64,000 bases of DNA from GCA-003244245 sp050699955. GTDB taxonomy: Bacteria > Actinomycetota > Actinomycetes > Mycobacteriales > Pseudonocardiaceae. Under the pieces are notes generated by a model. That model ran no database searches and was not told the origin of the DNA. It saw nothing but the letters and a program-made list of their open reading frames with translations. A program made the translations under genes and the position numbers. The stretch covers positions 118,555 through 182,554 of the forward strand of contig JBOHGD010000002.1 in NCBI GenBank assembly GCA_050699955.1, in the 5' to 3' direction. Shown here piece by piece: positions 8,934 through 17,372 of the stretch. The number at the start of each line of letters is the position of its first letter. Position 1 is the stretch's first letter.

Positions 8934-11222
8934 TCAGCTGCCGAACAACGCGGGGAGGGTGCCCTCCCAGGCCGTCCGCAGTTCGTCCAGACTGAAGGTC
9001 GCGATGCCGACGATCTCCAGCGCGGGGCCGGCGTCGACCTCACCGAGCCGGGTCACCGGCACCCCGTGATCCGCGCACAGCTGCGCGACACGGTGGGCAT
9101 GCGCGCCGGACACGCCGAGCAGGACTCGGGGGACGGACTCGGCGAACAGCGCGACGAACGGGTCGAGGTGCGCGGGCAGAGCCACCCGGGCACCGCGGCG
9201 GCCACCGGCCAGGACCGCCTCCACCAGGGCCTGCGCGAGACCGCCTTCGGACAGGTCGTGGCCGGCGCTCACCAGGCCTTCGCGGGCCGCGGTCGCGAGC
9301 ACGGCGCCGATCGCCTGTTCCCGAGCCAGATCCACCACCGGTGGCCGGCCACCGAGGTGCCCGTGCACCTCGTGCGCCCATTCGCTGCCGCCGAACTCGT
9401 CGTCAGTGTCGCCGAGCAGCCAGACCGCGTCGCCGGGGGCGCCGAGACCGGTGGGAATGCGTCGCCGCACATCGTCGATCACGCCGAGTACGCCCACCAC
9501 CGGGGTGGGCAGGATCGCGGTGTCGCCGGTCTGGTTGTAGAAGCTGACGTTTCCTCCGGTGACCGGGATGCCGAGGGTGGCGCAGCCGTCGGCCAGCCCG
9601 CGGACGGCCTGCTCGAACTGCCACATCACGGCCGGGTCGGTGGGCGCGCCGAAGTTGAGGCAGTTCGTCACGGCCAGCGGGACGGCGCCGGTGACCGCCA
9701 CGTTGCGGTAGGCCTCGGCCAGCGCGAGCTGGGCACCGGCATAGGGGTCCAGGGCGCTGTACCGGCCGTTGCAGTCGATGGCCACCGCCACTCCGCGCTG
9801 CGTGGTCTCGTCGATCCGCACCATGCCCGCGTCGGCGGGCTGCGCGAGCACCGTGGCGCCCCGCACATAGCGGTCGTACTGATCGGTCACCCAGGCCCGC
9901 GAGCACAACCCGGGACCGGCCGCCATCCGCAGCAACGTCGCTCGCAGCTCGTCGGGGGTGGACGGCCGGATCAGCGCGTCCGGAGTGGAAGCCTGCAGCG
10001 CGTCCTGAGTAGACGGTCGCTGTACCGGGCGGTGATAGACCGGGCCGCTGTGGGCGACGGTACGCGGCGGAACGTCCACCACCGTCTCGCCCTGCCAGGT
10101 GATGACCAGCCGGTCGTCCTCGGTGACCTCGCCGATCACCGTGGCGGTGACGTCCCATTTCGCGCATACCGCCAGGAAGGCGTCCACATGGCGGGGACGC
10201 ACCACGGCGCACATCCGCTCCTGGGACTCGCTGGACAGGATCTCGGCCGGGGTCATGTCCTGGGCCCGCAGCGGCACCGCATCGAGCCGCACGTGCATGC
10301 CACCGTCTCCGGCGCTGGCCAGTTCGCTGGTGGCACACGACAGCCCGGCACCGCCGAGGTCCTGGATGCCGACCACGAGCCCGGCGTGGAAGAGCTCCAG
10401 GCAGCACTCGATGAGGACCTTCTCGGTGAACGGGTCACCGACCTGCACGCTGGGCAGCTTCTTACGCCCTGCCTGCTCGCTGAAGCTCTCGCTGGCCAGC
10501 ACCGAGACGCCGCCGATGCCGTCCAGGCCGGTGCGCGCACCGAACAGGACGATCTTGTTGCCGGTGCCGCTGGCGTGTGCCAGGTGCAGGTCCTCGGTCC
10601 GCATCGTGCCCACACACAGGGCATTGACCAGCGGATTGCCCGCATAGGTGGAGTCGAAGGCAACCTCGCCGCCGATGTTGGGCAGCCCCAGACAGTTGCC
10701 GTAACCGCCGACCCCGGCGACGACGCCGGGCAGCACCCGCGCGGTGTCCCGCGCGTCGGCCGGGCCGAACCGCAGCGAGTCCGCCACCGCGATCGGCCGA
10801 GCCCCCATCGCCATGATGTCCCGCACGATCCCGCCCACCCCGGTCGCGGCGCCCTGGTAGGGCTCTACATAGGACGGATGGTTGTGCGACTCGGCCTTGA
10901 AGGTGACCGCCCAGCCGTCCCCGACGTCGACCACGCCCGCGTTCTCGCCGATCCCGGCGAGCATCCCGCGCCGCATCTGTTCGGTGGTGGTCTCGCCGAA
11001 GTAGCGCAGGTGCACCTTGGACGACTTGTAAGAGCAGTGCTCGCTCCACATCACCGAGTACATCGCCAGCTCGGCCTCGGTGGGCCTGCGGCCGAGGATC
11101 TCCCGGATCCGCGCGTACTCGTCCTCGGCCAGCCCCAGCTCGCGGTAGGGCTGCGGGTGATCGGGGGTGGCGGCGGCGCGGGCCACCGAGTCGACGGTCG
11201 CGGACGCAACGGTGTTCGGCAC
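8934..11222 (-). CDS. purL: Phosphoribosylformylglycinamidine synthase subunit PurL
   Basis: Small-type PurL of 762 residues, the ATP-dependent synthetase subunit that works with PurS and PurQ (here at 17566-18485) to convert FGAR to FGAM. Diagnostic segments are SVMWSEHCSYKSSK near residue 60, FKAESHNHPSYVEP near 108, VGGIVRDIMAMGARPI, GIPVTGGNVSFYNQ and SAGHDLSEGGLAQALVE. The length and the lack of a glutaminase domain are typical of the three-subunit enzyme. The start is a GTG at 11222. A TACTCT hexamer lies exactly 6 bases before it with no ribosome binding site, which fits a leaderless transcript. A sterol-carrier-like gene follows in the same direction. Confidence 0.97.
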   Translation of the reverse strand: MPNTVASATVDSVARAAATPDHPQPYRELGLAEDEYARIREILGRRPTEAELAMYSVMWSEHCSYKSSKVHLRYFGETTTEQMRRGMLAGIGENAGVVDVGDGWAVTFKAESHNHPSYVEPYQGAATGVGGIVRDIMAMGARPIAVADSLRFGPADARDTARVLPGVVAGVGGYGNCLGLPNIGGEVAFDSTYAGNPLVNALCVGTMRTEDLHLAHASGTGNKIVLFGARTGLDGIGGVSVLASESFSEQAGRKKLPSVQVGDPFTEKVLIECCLELFHAGLVVGIQDLGGAGLSCATSELASAGDGGMHVRLDAVPLRAQDMTPAEILSSESQERMCAVVRPRHVDAFLAVCAKWDVTATVIGEVTEDDRLVITWQGETVVDVPPRTVAHSGPVYHRPVQRPSTQDALQASTPDALIRPSTPDELRATLLRMAAGPGLCSRAWVTDQYDRYVRGATVLAQPADAGMVRIDETTQRGVAVAIDCNGRYSALDPYAGAQLALAEAYRNVAVTGAVPLAVTNCLNFGAPTDPAVMWQFEQAVRGLADGCATLGIPVTGGNVSFYNQTGDTAILPTPVVGVLGVIDDVRRRIPTGLGAPGDAVWLLGDTDDEFGGSEWAHEVHGHLGGRPPVVDLAREQAIGAVLATAAREGLVSAGHDLSEGGLAQALVEAVLAGGRRGARVALPAHLDPFVALFAESVPRVLLGVSGAHAHRVAQLCADHGVPVTRLGEVDAGPALEIVGIATFSLDELRTAWEGTLPALFGS

Positions 11223-11227
11223 CCTTC

Positions 11228-11259
11228 GAGAGTATTCGGGCCGGGAGTATTCGGGCCGC
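11228..11259 (-). promoter_or_regulatory. purL promoter with a 13-base direct repeat
   Basis: Two copies of AGTATTCGGGCCG (plus strand, 11231-11243 and 11247-11259) lie with a 16-base period just before purL. On the minus strand the purL-proximal copy contributes TACTCT, a TANNNT -10 hexamer 6 bases before the GTG, so the transcript would be leaderless. The repeat could be a regulator operator or a duplicated promoter element. I see no clear -35. Confidence 0.5.
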
Positions 11260-11310
11260 GTCGGATCACCCGCACGGCTCTACACTGCGCCACACGAGGA
11301 GGAGGCGACC

Positions 11311-11898
11311 ATGACCGATGCGCTGCTCGCGATCCCGTCCGGAGGCTGGACCGTCGACGACCTCGACGCGCTCCCGGAGAGCCACCACCGCTATGAGCTG
11401 ACGGACGGAGCGTTGACCGTGTCGCCCTCACCGTCGAGCCTGCACCAGGCCGTCGCGATGCGTCTCGGCGTCCATCTGGAGGCCGCCGCGCCCGAGCCGC
11501 TGGCCGTCACGCAGGCCGTCGAGATCCGCTTCGGGCGGCAGTTGACCCGCATCCCCGATGTCCTCGTGGTGCGCAGCGACCAGCCGGGGCGGCACTGGTT
11601 CGCCCCGTCCGAGGTGCTGGTGGCGGTGGAGATCGAGTCACCGGGAAGCCATCTCGAAGACCGCGCCACCAAGCCCGCGTTGTACGCCCGCTACGGGATA
11701 CCGCACTACTGGCGCATCGAGCTCGACCCGCCGCTGGTCACTGGGTACGGCATCGGGCATGGTGACTGCTACCACGTCACCGGCGCAGGGCCGCGCCTGA
11801 CCGTCATCGAGCCGTTCGCCGTCGACATCGCGATGGCCGACCTCCTGCCGCGCTGGGCCGGCCGTGGCGAAGGTCCTGCCGTGCCCGAACAGGGCTAG
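11311..11898 (+). CDS. Uma2-family (DUF820) putative endonuclease
   Basis: A 195-residue protein of the Uma2/DUF820 family, which has a PD-(D/E)XK nuclease fold. The core reads RIPDVLVVRSD (the PD half), then VAVEIESPGSHLEDRATK and YARYGIPHYWRIE, in the usual order. ATG at 11311 is preceded by GAGGAGGAG at a good distance. It is transcribed divergently from purL with 88 bases between their starts. The biological role of this expanded family is unknown; nuclease activity is inferred from the fold. It is followed by an Mrr-type nuclease in the same direction. Confidence 0.88.
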   Translation: MTDALLAIPSGGWTVDDLDALPESHHRYELTDGALTVSPSPSSLHQAVAMRLGVHLEAAAPEPLAVTQAVEIRFGRQLTRIPDVLVVRSDQPGRHWFAPSEVLVAVEIESPGSHLEDRATKPALYARYGIPHYWRIELDPPLVTGYGIGHGDCYHVTGAGPRLTVIEPFAVDIAMADLLPRWAGRGEGPAVPEQG

Positions 11899-12036
11899 CT
11901 CGCAGGGTTGGCCGAACGCGCGACGACCGTTTCCCGTCGCGGGCATGGCCGTCGTCACCAGCCTTCGTCATCATTCGGCTACTGTTACTTCTCGGATCAG
12001 TGGGACGCGAATCGTTACGGAGTTCTGGGATCGGCC

Positions 12037-13653
12037 ATGGGGCGACGGAGGCGGGGTTTCTTCGCCGAGCTGCAGCATCAGCAGTTGCTGCGGGAGCATG
12101 AACAGCGGCGCTTTCAAACCGAGCAGCAGCGGATAGCCAACCAGGCAGCGCGTGAGCAGGAGCGTAGTGAACGGGCGCAGCAACGGGCGGACGCCCAAGC
12201 GGTGCGTGAGCAGCGGGAGCAGCACACCCAGCAGCAACTCACCAATGCCGCACAGATGACCAGTGCGGTTCAAGCTCGGGTGGCCGAGTTGGATGCTGTG
12301 CTCGTCGACGGCTTGGCCAGACCCGGTGTGTTCTCGTTCGATCAGTTACGGAAGACGTATCAGCCGCGGCCGTTCGTGCCGGACCACGGTTTGGCTACGC
12401 CCGGCCAGGTGCCGCAATGGGAGCGGTTCGTCCCGCCACCAGCGACGGGAATCGGTCGGCTGTTCAAGAGCGGTCACGACCGAGCAACTGCGCAGGCACG
12501 ATCGCGGTTCGAGCAGGGAATGGCGCTCTACCAGGCACGGGAACGAGACCGTACGGCGGCGCTGGCGGATGCCGAGCTCCGGCACGCTGAGGCCGAAGAA
12601 TCGTGGCAGCGACAGGTCGAGCAGCACAACACACAGGTCGACCAGTTGGAACAGGGCGTCACGGCGGGCTCTCCAGAGGCGGTCGAGGAGTACTTCGAGC
12701 TACTCATCGAGGCGTCGCCGCTGCCGGAGGATCTCCCGGTCGATGTGGAGGTCGCCTACCAACCTGCCTCGCGCAAGCTGCTGGTGATCCGTGAGCTACC
12801 CGGGGTCGAGGTAGTCCCGGAAGTACGCGAATACAGCTATGTCCGGGCCCGTGACGAGATCACGACGAAGTCACGACCGCTCAAGGAGATCAAACAACGC
12901 TACGCCGGCCTGGTCGCCCAACTGGTGCTGCGCACGATGCGGGACGTGTTCGAGGTGCTGCCGGTTGACCTCGTCGACGAGATAGCCGTGAACGGCCACG
13001 TGTCCACCCGGAACAAGGCCACCGGCCAGCCCGTGCACCCCTGCCTGGTCAGCGTGTCCGCCCTCCGCGAGCAGTTCAAGGATCTGGTATTGACCGACCT
13101 GGATCCCACCGAATGCCTGCGGCACCTCAACGCCTTGGTCTCCCCTCACCCGTGGGACCTGGAAGCCGTCCGCCCGATCTTCGACCCGGACCTGTCCAAG
13201 TACCGGTTCGTCGACGCGCACGACGCGGCCGCCAGCCTGGACGCGCGACCAGTTCTGCTCCAGATGCCGCCGGTCGAGTTCGAGCACCTGGTAAGGCAAC
13301 TGTTCGAAGCCATGGGCATGAAGTCCTGGGTCACCCAGGCATCCCGCGACGACGGCGTCGATGCGGTTGCCGTCAACGAAGATCCCATTATGGGCGGCCT
13401 CTGCGTCATCCAGGCCAAACGCTACAGCGGCGTCGTGCCCGCCGACGCGGTCCGCGCACTCGCCGGAGTTATGGACGACAAGCGAGCCAGCCGCGGCGTA
13501 CTGGTCACCACCTCCTGGTTCGGCAAAGCCACCCACGACTTCGCCGCCCGCCACGGTCGCATCCAACTCATCGAAGGTGGAGAACTGAAACACCTGCTCG
13601 CCGAACACCTCAACCGCGACGTCACGATCGGCTCCCTCAAACGCAGGGGCTGA
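12037..13653 (+). CDS. Restriction endonuclease, Mrr-type catalytic domain with N-terminal coiled coil
   Basis: A 538-residue protein. The first 90 or so residues are a Gln/Glu/Arg-rich coiled coil (repeated QQ, REQ and RAQ heptads), the middle is a poorly conserved region, and the last 130 residues are a restriction endonuclease-like (Mrr_cat) domain. Catalytic positions visible are PPVEFEHLVRQLFEAMG (about 411), DDGVDAVAV (about 438) and CVIQAKRYSG (about 458), the E...D...QAK pattern of the PD-(D/E)XK fold. ATG at 12037 is my choice because the conserved basic start MGRRRRGFFAEL follows; longer in-frame extensions look non-coding. No methyltransferase or specificity gene accompanies it, so it may be a standalone modification-dependent (type IV-like) nuclease or a DNA-processing enzyme. 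Confidence 0.85.
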   Translation: MGRRRRGFFAELQHQQLLREHEQRRFQTEQQRIANQAAREQERSERAQQRADAQAVREQREQHTQQQLTNAAQMTSAVQARVAELDAVLVDGLARPGVFSFDQLRKTYQPRPFVPDHGLATPGQVPQWERFVPPPATGIGRLFKSGHDRATAQARSRFEQGMALYQARERDRTAALADAELRHAEAEESWQRQVEQHNTQVDQLEQGVTAGSPEAVEEYFELLIEASPLPEDLPVDVEVAYQPASRKLLVIRELPGVEVVPEVREYSYVRARDEITTKSRPLKEIKQRYAGLVAQLVLRTMRDVFEVLPVDLVDEIAVNGHVSTRNKATGQPVHPCLVSVSALREQFKDLVLTDLDPTECLRHLNALVSPHPWDLEAVRPIFDPDLSKYRFVDAHDAAASLDARPVLLQMPPVEFEHLVRQLFEAMGMKSWVTQASRDDGVDAVAVNEDPIMGGLCVIQAKRYSGVVPADAVRALAGVMDDKRASRGVLVTTSWFGKATHDFAARHGRIQLIEGGELKHLLAEHLNRDVTIGSLKRRG

Positions 13654-13731
13654 CATTGCACGTGGTGAGTGCACCACAGACTTGATGACCTGGGGATTAC
13701 AGTCAGCAACACGGGCGAGACGTCACCTGCG

Positions 13732-14060
13732 CTACAGGTGGATCTTACATTCGCGATCAGGCTGGCCGTCGTGGACGCGATCGTAAAGCAGGACAAGCCA
13801 CCGGTCGTCGACCTCAGCCGGGACCGCCATGCGGAGCTTGTACACACAAGTCCGAACTCCGCCTCGTTCTTCGGACCCGCCCGACCCTTGTAGGACAGCA
13901 ACTGGAGCCCCATGCTGTAGCGCAGCAGGTAGTACTTGAACTCGACAACGGTAGAGATCCCGCCGACCTGCACCAACAGATCGAACGTCCTCCACTCGGT
14001 CTGGAAACGCTGTGTGATGGGCCCTACGACGTGATCAGCTCTCCATGCGACGCGGGTACG
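13732..14060 (-). pseudogene. Frameshifted remnant of a small PD-(D/E)XK-like conserved protein
   Basis: Two minus-strand frames together read like one protein. About 14047 to 13870 encodes GPITQRFQTEWRTFDLLVQV, then STVVEFKYYL and AGPKNEAEFG. The continuation, YKLRMAVPAEVDDRWLVLLY to a stop at 13732, is in another frame. The E-F-K in VVEFKYYL resembles a nuclease (D/E)XK half-motif. The two pieces cannot be translated together and no credible start is visible, so I call it a broken gene. It lies in the rearranged strip between the Mrr-type gene and VapC. The function of the intact family is not known to me. Confidence 0.5.
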
Positions 14061-14104
14061 AACTCGCCGGAACAAGACGCGCGCTGATGTGCAGGAGCGT
14101 GGAC

Positions 14105-14500
14105 TCAGGGCACGAGCCGCACGGCGCACTTCACTCCGGTAACACGGGCGAGACGGGCGTCTCCCGTGACGAGTGGTGCATCGATGACCTCGGCGACCGC
14201 GAGATAGGCGGCGTCATAGGCGGTGACGTTGTCACGAAGTTCCCACATCCGCTCGACAACGGTAGCTGGATCGATCACCTCAATGGCCAACTCGGTCATG
14301 GCCGACACCGCTTCGTCGCCACGCTCGATGCCGAGTTTGCCGCCAAGCACCCTGCCACGCACGACCGACAGCACTTCGACGAGCACATGAGCCGGCGCAA
14401 CCCAGTGCGTATCCTCGGACAGCACGGCGCGCGCGTGCTGTCCGACGGCACCGTCATCGAGGAGCGCGTCGGCCAGCACAGACGCATCGACCACGATCAT
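14105..14500 (-). CDS. PIN-domain toxin VapC
   Basis: A 131-residue PIN-domain ribonuclease, the toxin of a VapBC module. The acidic active-site residues sit in VVDASVLADALL (Asp5), in VLVEVLSVVRG (the mid-domain Glu), in TAYDAAYLAVAE and in LVTGDARLA. Length and domain cover are typical of VapC. The start ATG overlaps the antitoxin stop by four bases, the standard coupling that keeps toxin below antitoxin. The RNA target cannot be deduced. Confidence 0.93.
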   Translation of the reverse strand: MIVVDASVLADALLDDGAVGQHARAVLSEDTHWVAPAHVLVEVLSVVRGRVLGGKLGIERGDEAVSAMTELAIEVIDPATVVERMWELRDNVTAYDAAYLAVAEVIDAPLVTGDARLARVTGVKCAVRLVP

Positions 14501-14736
14501 TCGCTGCCTGCGCCCCGCAAGGTGGCCAATTCGGCTGCGGTCTGGCCCGGCGTCGACCGAGTGCCATCGGTGCGCTTCGCGAACCGAGCCAGTACTGCAG
14601 CGTTGCGCGCCCGCTGCGCCTCAGCCTGAATCAATGCCAGCAGGAACGCCTGCATCGACTGCCCCCGGGCGCGAGCTCTCTCGACCAGCACATCACGCAC
14701 CTCTTCCGGGACGTCCCGGATCTGCAAAGCAATCAT
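14497..14736 (-). CDS. VapB/FitA-type ribbon-helix-helix antitoxin
   Basis: A 79-residue antitoxin. The N-terminal 40 residues (LQIRDVPEEVRDVLVERARA, then GQSMQAFLLALI) match the ribbon-helix-helix DNA-binding pattern of FitA-like antitoxins. The C-terminal tail is the expected toxin-neutralising extension. It overlaps vapC by four bases. A TAAAAT hexamer lies exactly 6 bases upstream of the ATG without a ribosome binding site, suggesting a leaderless transcript, and the palindrome ATGCATGCAT covers the start, a plausible autoregulatory operator. Confidence 0.9.
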   Translation of the reverse strand: MIALQIRDVPEEVRDVLVERARARGQSMQAFLLALIQAEAQRARNAAVLARFAKRTDGTRSTPGQTAAELATLRGAGSE

Positions 14737-14750
14737 GCATGCATTTTACA
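14735..14750 (-). promoter_or_regulatory. vapBC promoter/operator
   Basis: On the minus strand TAAAAT (14743-14748) is a near-consensus actinobacterial -10 element 6 bases before the vapB ATG. The perfect palindrome ATGCATGCAT (14735-14744) overlaps both the hexamer and the start codon, where an autorepressing VapBC complex would bind. Confidence 0.5.
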
Positions 14751-14810
14751 TGTTGACGCCTGGCGCCGCCACGGCCCTCCCGCCCTGCTCCCGGTAACAA
14801 CACCGCTGTA

Positions 14811-16212
14811 GTGCGACACGAGGTCGTACGCAATGAGTGGATATGCAGAGGGGAGGGCCAACAGATGATGTTGGCGGCATGATCCCGGGCGAGTGCTCGA
14901 ACGCCTGTCCCCGCTCTGACGTGCGTCGCTGGTAACGGTGGGGTGCGAAGCTCAGGGAAGATACCCAAGGGCTCCTGTTCCATCCGGGAGCTACCGGCGA
15001 GGGGAAGACCGGCTGGGGTGAACGCAAGTGAATCCCTTCATGTCCCGTTACGTTGAGCCCTGGACGATGGACGCGTGACCGGGGTGCAGGACTGGCCGTT
15101 GAGAAGCGGCAGGCGACGGCCGGTGATTCAGTGTCGGCCGCGAGAGCACCGCCGTCCCGGGGTAGTTGGGGACACCCGATCCGGTCGTATCTCATGCGTG
15201 GGAAACGGGGAAACCCCGATGCGGTCCGGAGCGTCGTCGTGACGTTCCGGTAGGCCGACTGTGAGGAAGGCTGATGTCGCAGCGGGAACAGGACGCCCAA
15301 GAAGCGAATGCCGGTGGCCGAAAGGCAGCAGGAAACCGGAACGATATTCGACTGCCTCTCCGGTCGGGTTCCGCATAACTGGCCGGATACCGGGACCGAT
15401 GCCCGGACCTGAAAGGGTGCTGACGTGAGGCGGGTGAGCCTGTGACGATGATCTACCGAGAACACCGGAACCGAAGGACAAGTTAGGCGCGATGACGGGA
15501 CACGCGTTCGCGATGGCGATGGCGGCCCTCGGAGTGAACAGACCGGAGGACGACCGTCTGGACTGGAACGCTATTGACTGGCGCAAGGTCGAAGACGACG
15601 TACGGCGACTACGGCAGAGGATCTTTGATGCTACGGAGCCTGTCCAACACGCTGGTCGGCGTGCGACAGGTCACCGAGCGCAACGCTGGACGGCACACGG
15701 CTGGGATCGACGGGGAAATCGCTCTGACCGTCACGGCCAGGGCGACGCTGACGATGCGGGTGCATCGCCAGACACAACTATGGAATCCGCTGCCGGTGCG
15801 ACGTGTTTATATACAGAAGAGTAACGGGAAACGGCGCCCACTCGGCATTCCTGTGATCGTGGACCGTTGTCATCAGGCGCGGGTCCGTAACGCACTGGAG
15901 CCGGAATGGGAAGCGCGGTTCGAACCGAAGTCCTATGGGTTCCGGCCGGGTCGTGGCTGTCAGGACGCGATCGGGGCGATCTACTCCACGCTGAGCAAGA
16001 AGAACTCTCGGCGGGAATGGTTGCTGGATGCGGACCTGGCGGCGGCATTCGACCGAATCAATCATGAACGCCTCCTCGCTAAACTCGGCGATTTCCCCGC
16101 ACGGGGATTGATCCGGGGATGGCTGAAGGCGGGCGTGATCGACCAGGGCCGGTTTGCCCCGACCGAGGAGGGAACTCCCCAGGGCGGTGTCATCAGCCCA
16201 TTGTTGTTGAAC
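14811..16212 (+). mobile_element. Truncated group II intron
   Basis: The 5' end reads GTGCGACACGAGGTCGTACG, matching the GUGCG-type start of bacterial group II introns. About 680 bases of structured, non-coding ribozyme sequence follow before the maturase frame opens at 15492. The element ends abruptly at about 16212, inside the reverse-transcriptase coding region just after the RT-4 block, so the rest of the maturase and ribozyme domains V and VI are missing. It therefore cannot splice or move by itself. The left end lies 75 bases upstream of vapB; the right end abuts an interrupted XRE regulator gene. Confidence 0.8.
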
Positions 16213-16233
16213 GAACTCGCTCAAAGACCGTAA
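15492..16233 (+). pseudogene. Group II intron reverse transcriptase/maturase, deleted and truncated
   Basis: The N-terminus (DDRLDWNAIDWRKVEDDVRR) is in one frame and continues in another from about 15628 (MLRSLSNTLVGVRQVTERNAG). The stretch normally between RQRIF and MLRS is missing, so a small deletion caused the frame change. Downstream blocks are clear: RPLGIPVIVDR, EPEWEARFEPKSYGFRPGRG, LLDADLAAAFDRINH and TPTEEGTPQGGVISPLL-like text (here APTEEGTPQGGVISPLL), which is RT-4. The YADD block, maturase X domain and any endonuclease domain are absent because the element ends at about 16212 and the frame stops at 16233. The protein is not functional. Confidence 0.85.
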
Positions 16234-16767
16234 ATGCCGATTAGCGATGACGGTGCCTTGCTGGGTGGACCACGACGCCTCACACAAGTATGTTGGAAGA
16301 GCAGTTCCAGCGAAGGCACGGCCCCCAGGTAGTTCCCACTGCCAGGCCGTCCCTCCATCGCTGACGATCATCGCGGCAGATGAACCCGGAAGGCCGCGTG
16401 ACAGCTTCTCGCAGAGACCTGTGGTGGCTTGGTCATCGTTTCCGCCCGGAGTAGCGCTGAGCTGGCCGTTGGTGTTGACCGGCAACAGGGTTGGACGGCC
16501 GTCGATTACTACGGGAATCCGGATCTCGTGGGCCGGAGGCTGCGACTCACGAGGGAGAGTCGCGGGCACCAACGCGGCCAGGGTCGCGCCGGTATCCAGG
16601 GCGGCGTCGCATGCTGTGGCGAGTGAGGCGGTTGGCGGTTTGAGGCTGTTCTCGACTTTGGAGAGGTAGCCAGGGTCGTAGTGCACCAAGTGCGCGAACT
16701 TCTTCAGTGACAGGCCACGCTGTTCGCGCAGCCTGCGCAGCTCGTTGCCGAAGATCGGCTCGCCCAT
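16213..16767 (-). pseudogene. XRE-family regulator truncated at the intron remnant
   Basis: ATG at 16767 has GAGGGGAG just upstream. The first 65 residues are a good XRE helix-turn-helix (GNELRRLREQRGLSLKKFAH, then YDPGYLSKVENSLKPP), followed by the linker typical of long Pseudonocardiales XRE regulators of about 400 residues. At about 16213 homologous sequence ends where the group II intron remnant begins. The frame stays open as antisense of the maturase down to 15778, giving a chimeric 330-codon reading frame with a meaningless C-terminal half. No distal half of the gene is found on the other side of the intron, so this is a deletion junction rather than a simple insertion. It is divergent from the operon at 16861. 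Confidence 0.7.
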
Positions 16768-16860
16768 CGGCGCTCCCCTCGCCGTTGCCTGGATTGCCTG
16801 GCCGGGAGGGCAACGGACAACCCCTGGATCACGCAGAGCGTAGCGCCGACGCTGCTGGAC

Positions 16861-17103
16861 ATGAATATCACGCGGAGTGCACCGGAGCGGGCCACGACCA
16901 GCACTCGTACCCACCCGTGCCCGGTCGTCCCCATCACCGATGCCCGCACAGGTGGCGCGCACCTGGTTACCGATGAGGCGATCGCCGCGGGGCGCAGGGC
17001 GGGACGCTACGTCACCGTATGCGGAATTGTCGCGCTGGCCGGGAGTCCGACTGCCGAGGCGGACACATTCTGCCTCTCGTGCCGGGAGTGGGCGAGGCGA
17101 TGA
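16861..17103 (+). CDS. Small Cys-containing protein, first gene of an ATGA-coupled operon
   Basis: An 80-residue protein of unknown function, of a type often seen divergent from XRE regulators in Pseudonocardiales. The recognisable half is HLVTDEAIAAGRRAGRYVTV followed by VCGIVALAG and FCLSCREWARR, so one Cys in the VCG turn and a C-terminal CxxC could form a zinc knuckle. It has no membrane segment. Its stop overlaps the next gene's start (ATGA). The 93 bases to the divergent XRE gene hold the shared promoter region. The function is unknown. Confidence 0.65.
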   Translation: MNITRSAPERATTSTRTHPCPVVPITDARTGGAHLVTDEAIAAGRRAGRYVTVCGIVALAGSPTAEADTFCLSCREWARR

Positions 17104-17372
17104 CTCCGGACGTGACCGAATGGCTCGCGCTGCTCCGGGCGCACGAGGGCGGCGTGACCAAGCTGAACAATGGCTACCTCAATCACGGGCGGCCGGTTGC
17201 CGGCTATCTCGCTGAGGCGCTCGAGACGTTGATCCGCACCGAGCAACTAGCACTCGGAGCGCCGAGCCCGAGCGGGCAGCGACAGGTTCGGGTCACGCAC
17301 GCCGGGCAGGCGAGATACACGCAACTGTGCAGTACGCAGCGTTCCAGCCACAACGGCGATGGTCCCCGATGA
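17100..17372 (+). CDS. Hypothetical protein, second gene of the coupled operon
   Basis: A 90-residue cytoplasmic protein, MTPDVTEWLALLRAHEGGV and onward, with no motif I can assign. It has a mixed alpha/beta composition and lacks Cys except one near the C-terminus. It overlaps both neighbours by ATGA junctions, so all three products are probably made together. Start and frame are supported by the coupling. I do not recognise the family. Confidence 0.6.
   Translation: MTPDVTEWLALLRAHEGGVTKLNNGYLNHGRPVAGYLAEALETLIRTEQLALGAPSPSGQRQVRVTHAGQARYTQLCSTQRSSHNGDGPR

Noticed and set aside
8364..11396. Very long plus-strand open frame (about 1,000 codons) opposite purL
   Set aside because: It is the antisense of purL and the sterol-carrier gene; its translation is Arg/Gly/His-rich and lacks any domain, as expected from GC-rich codon shadows.
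13705..14160. 15-base direct repeat AACACGGGCGAGACG (about 13709 and 14143) as element ends around the broken gene
   Set aside because: The second copy is inside the vapC coding sequence and the match is too short to exclude chance.
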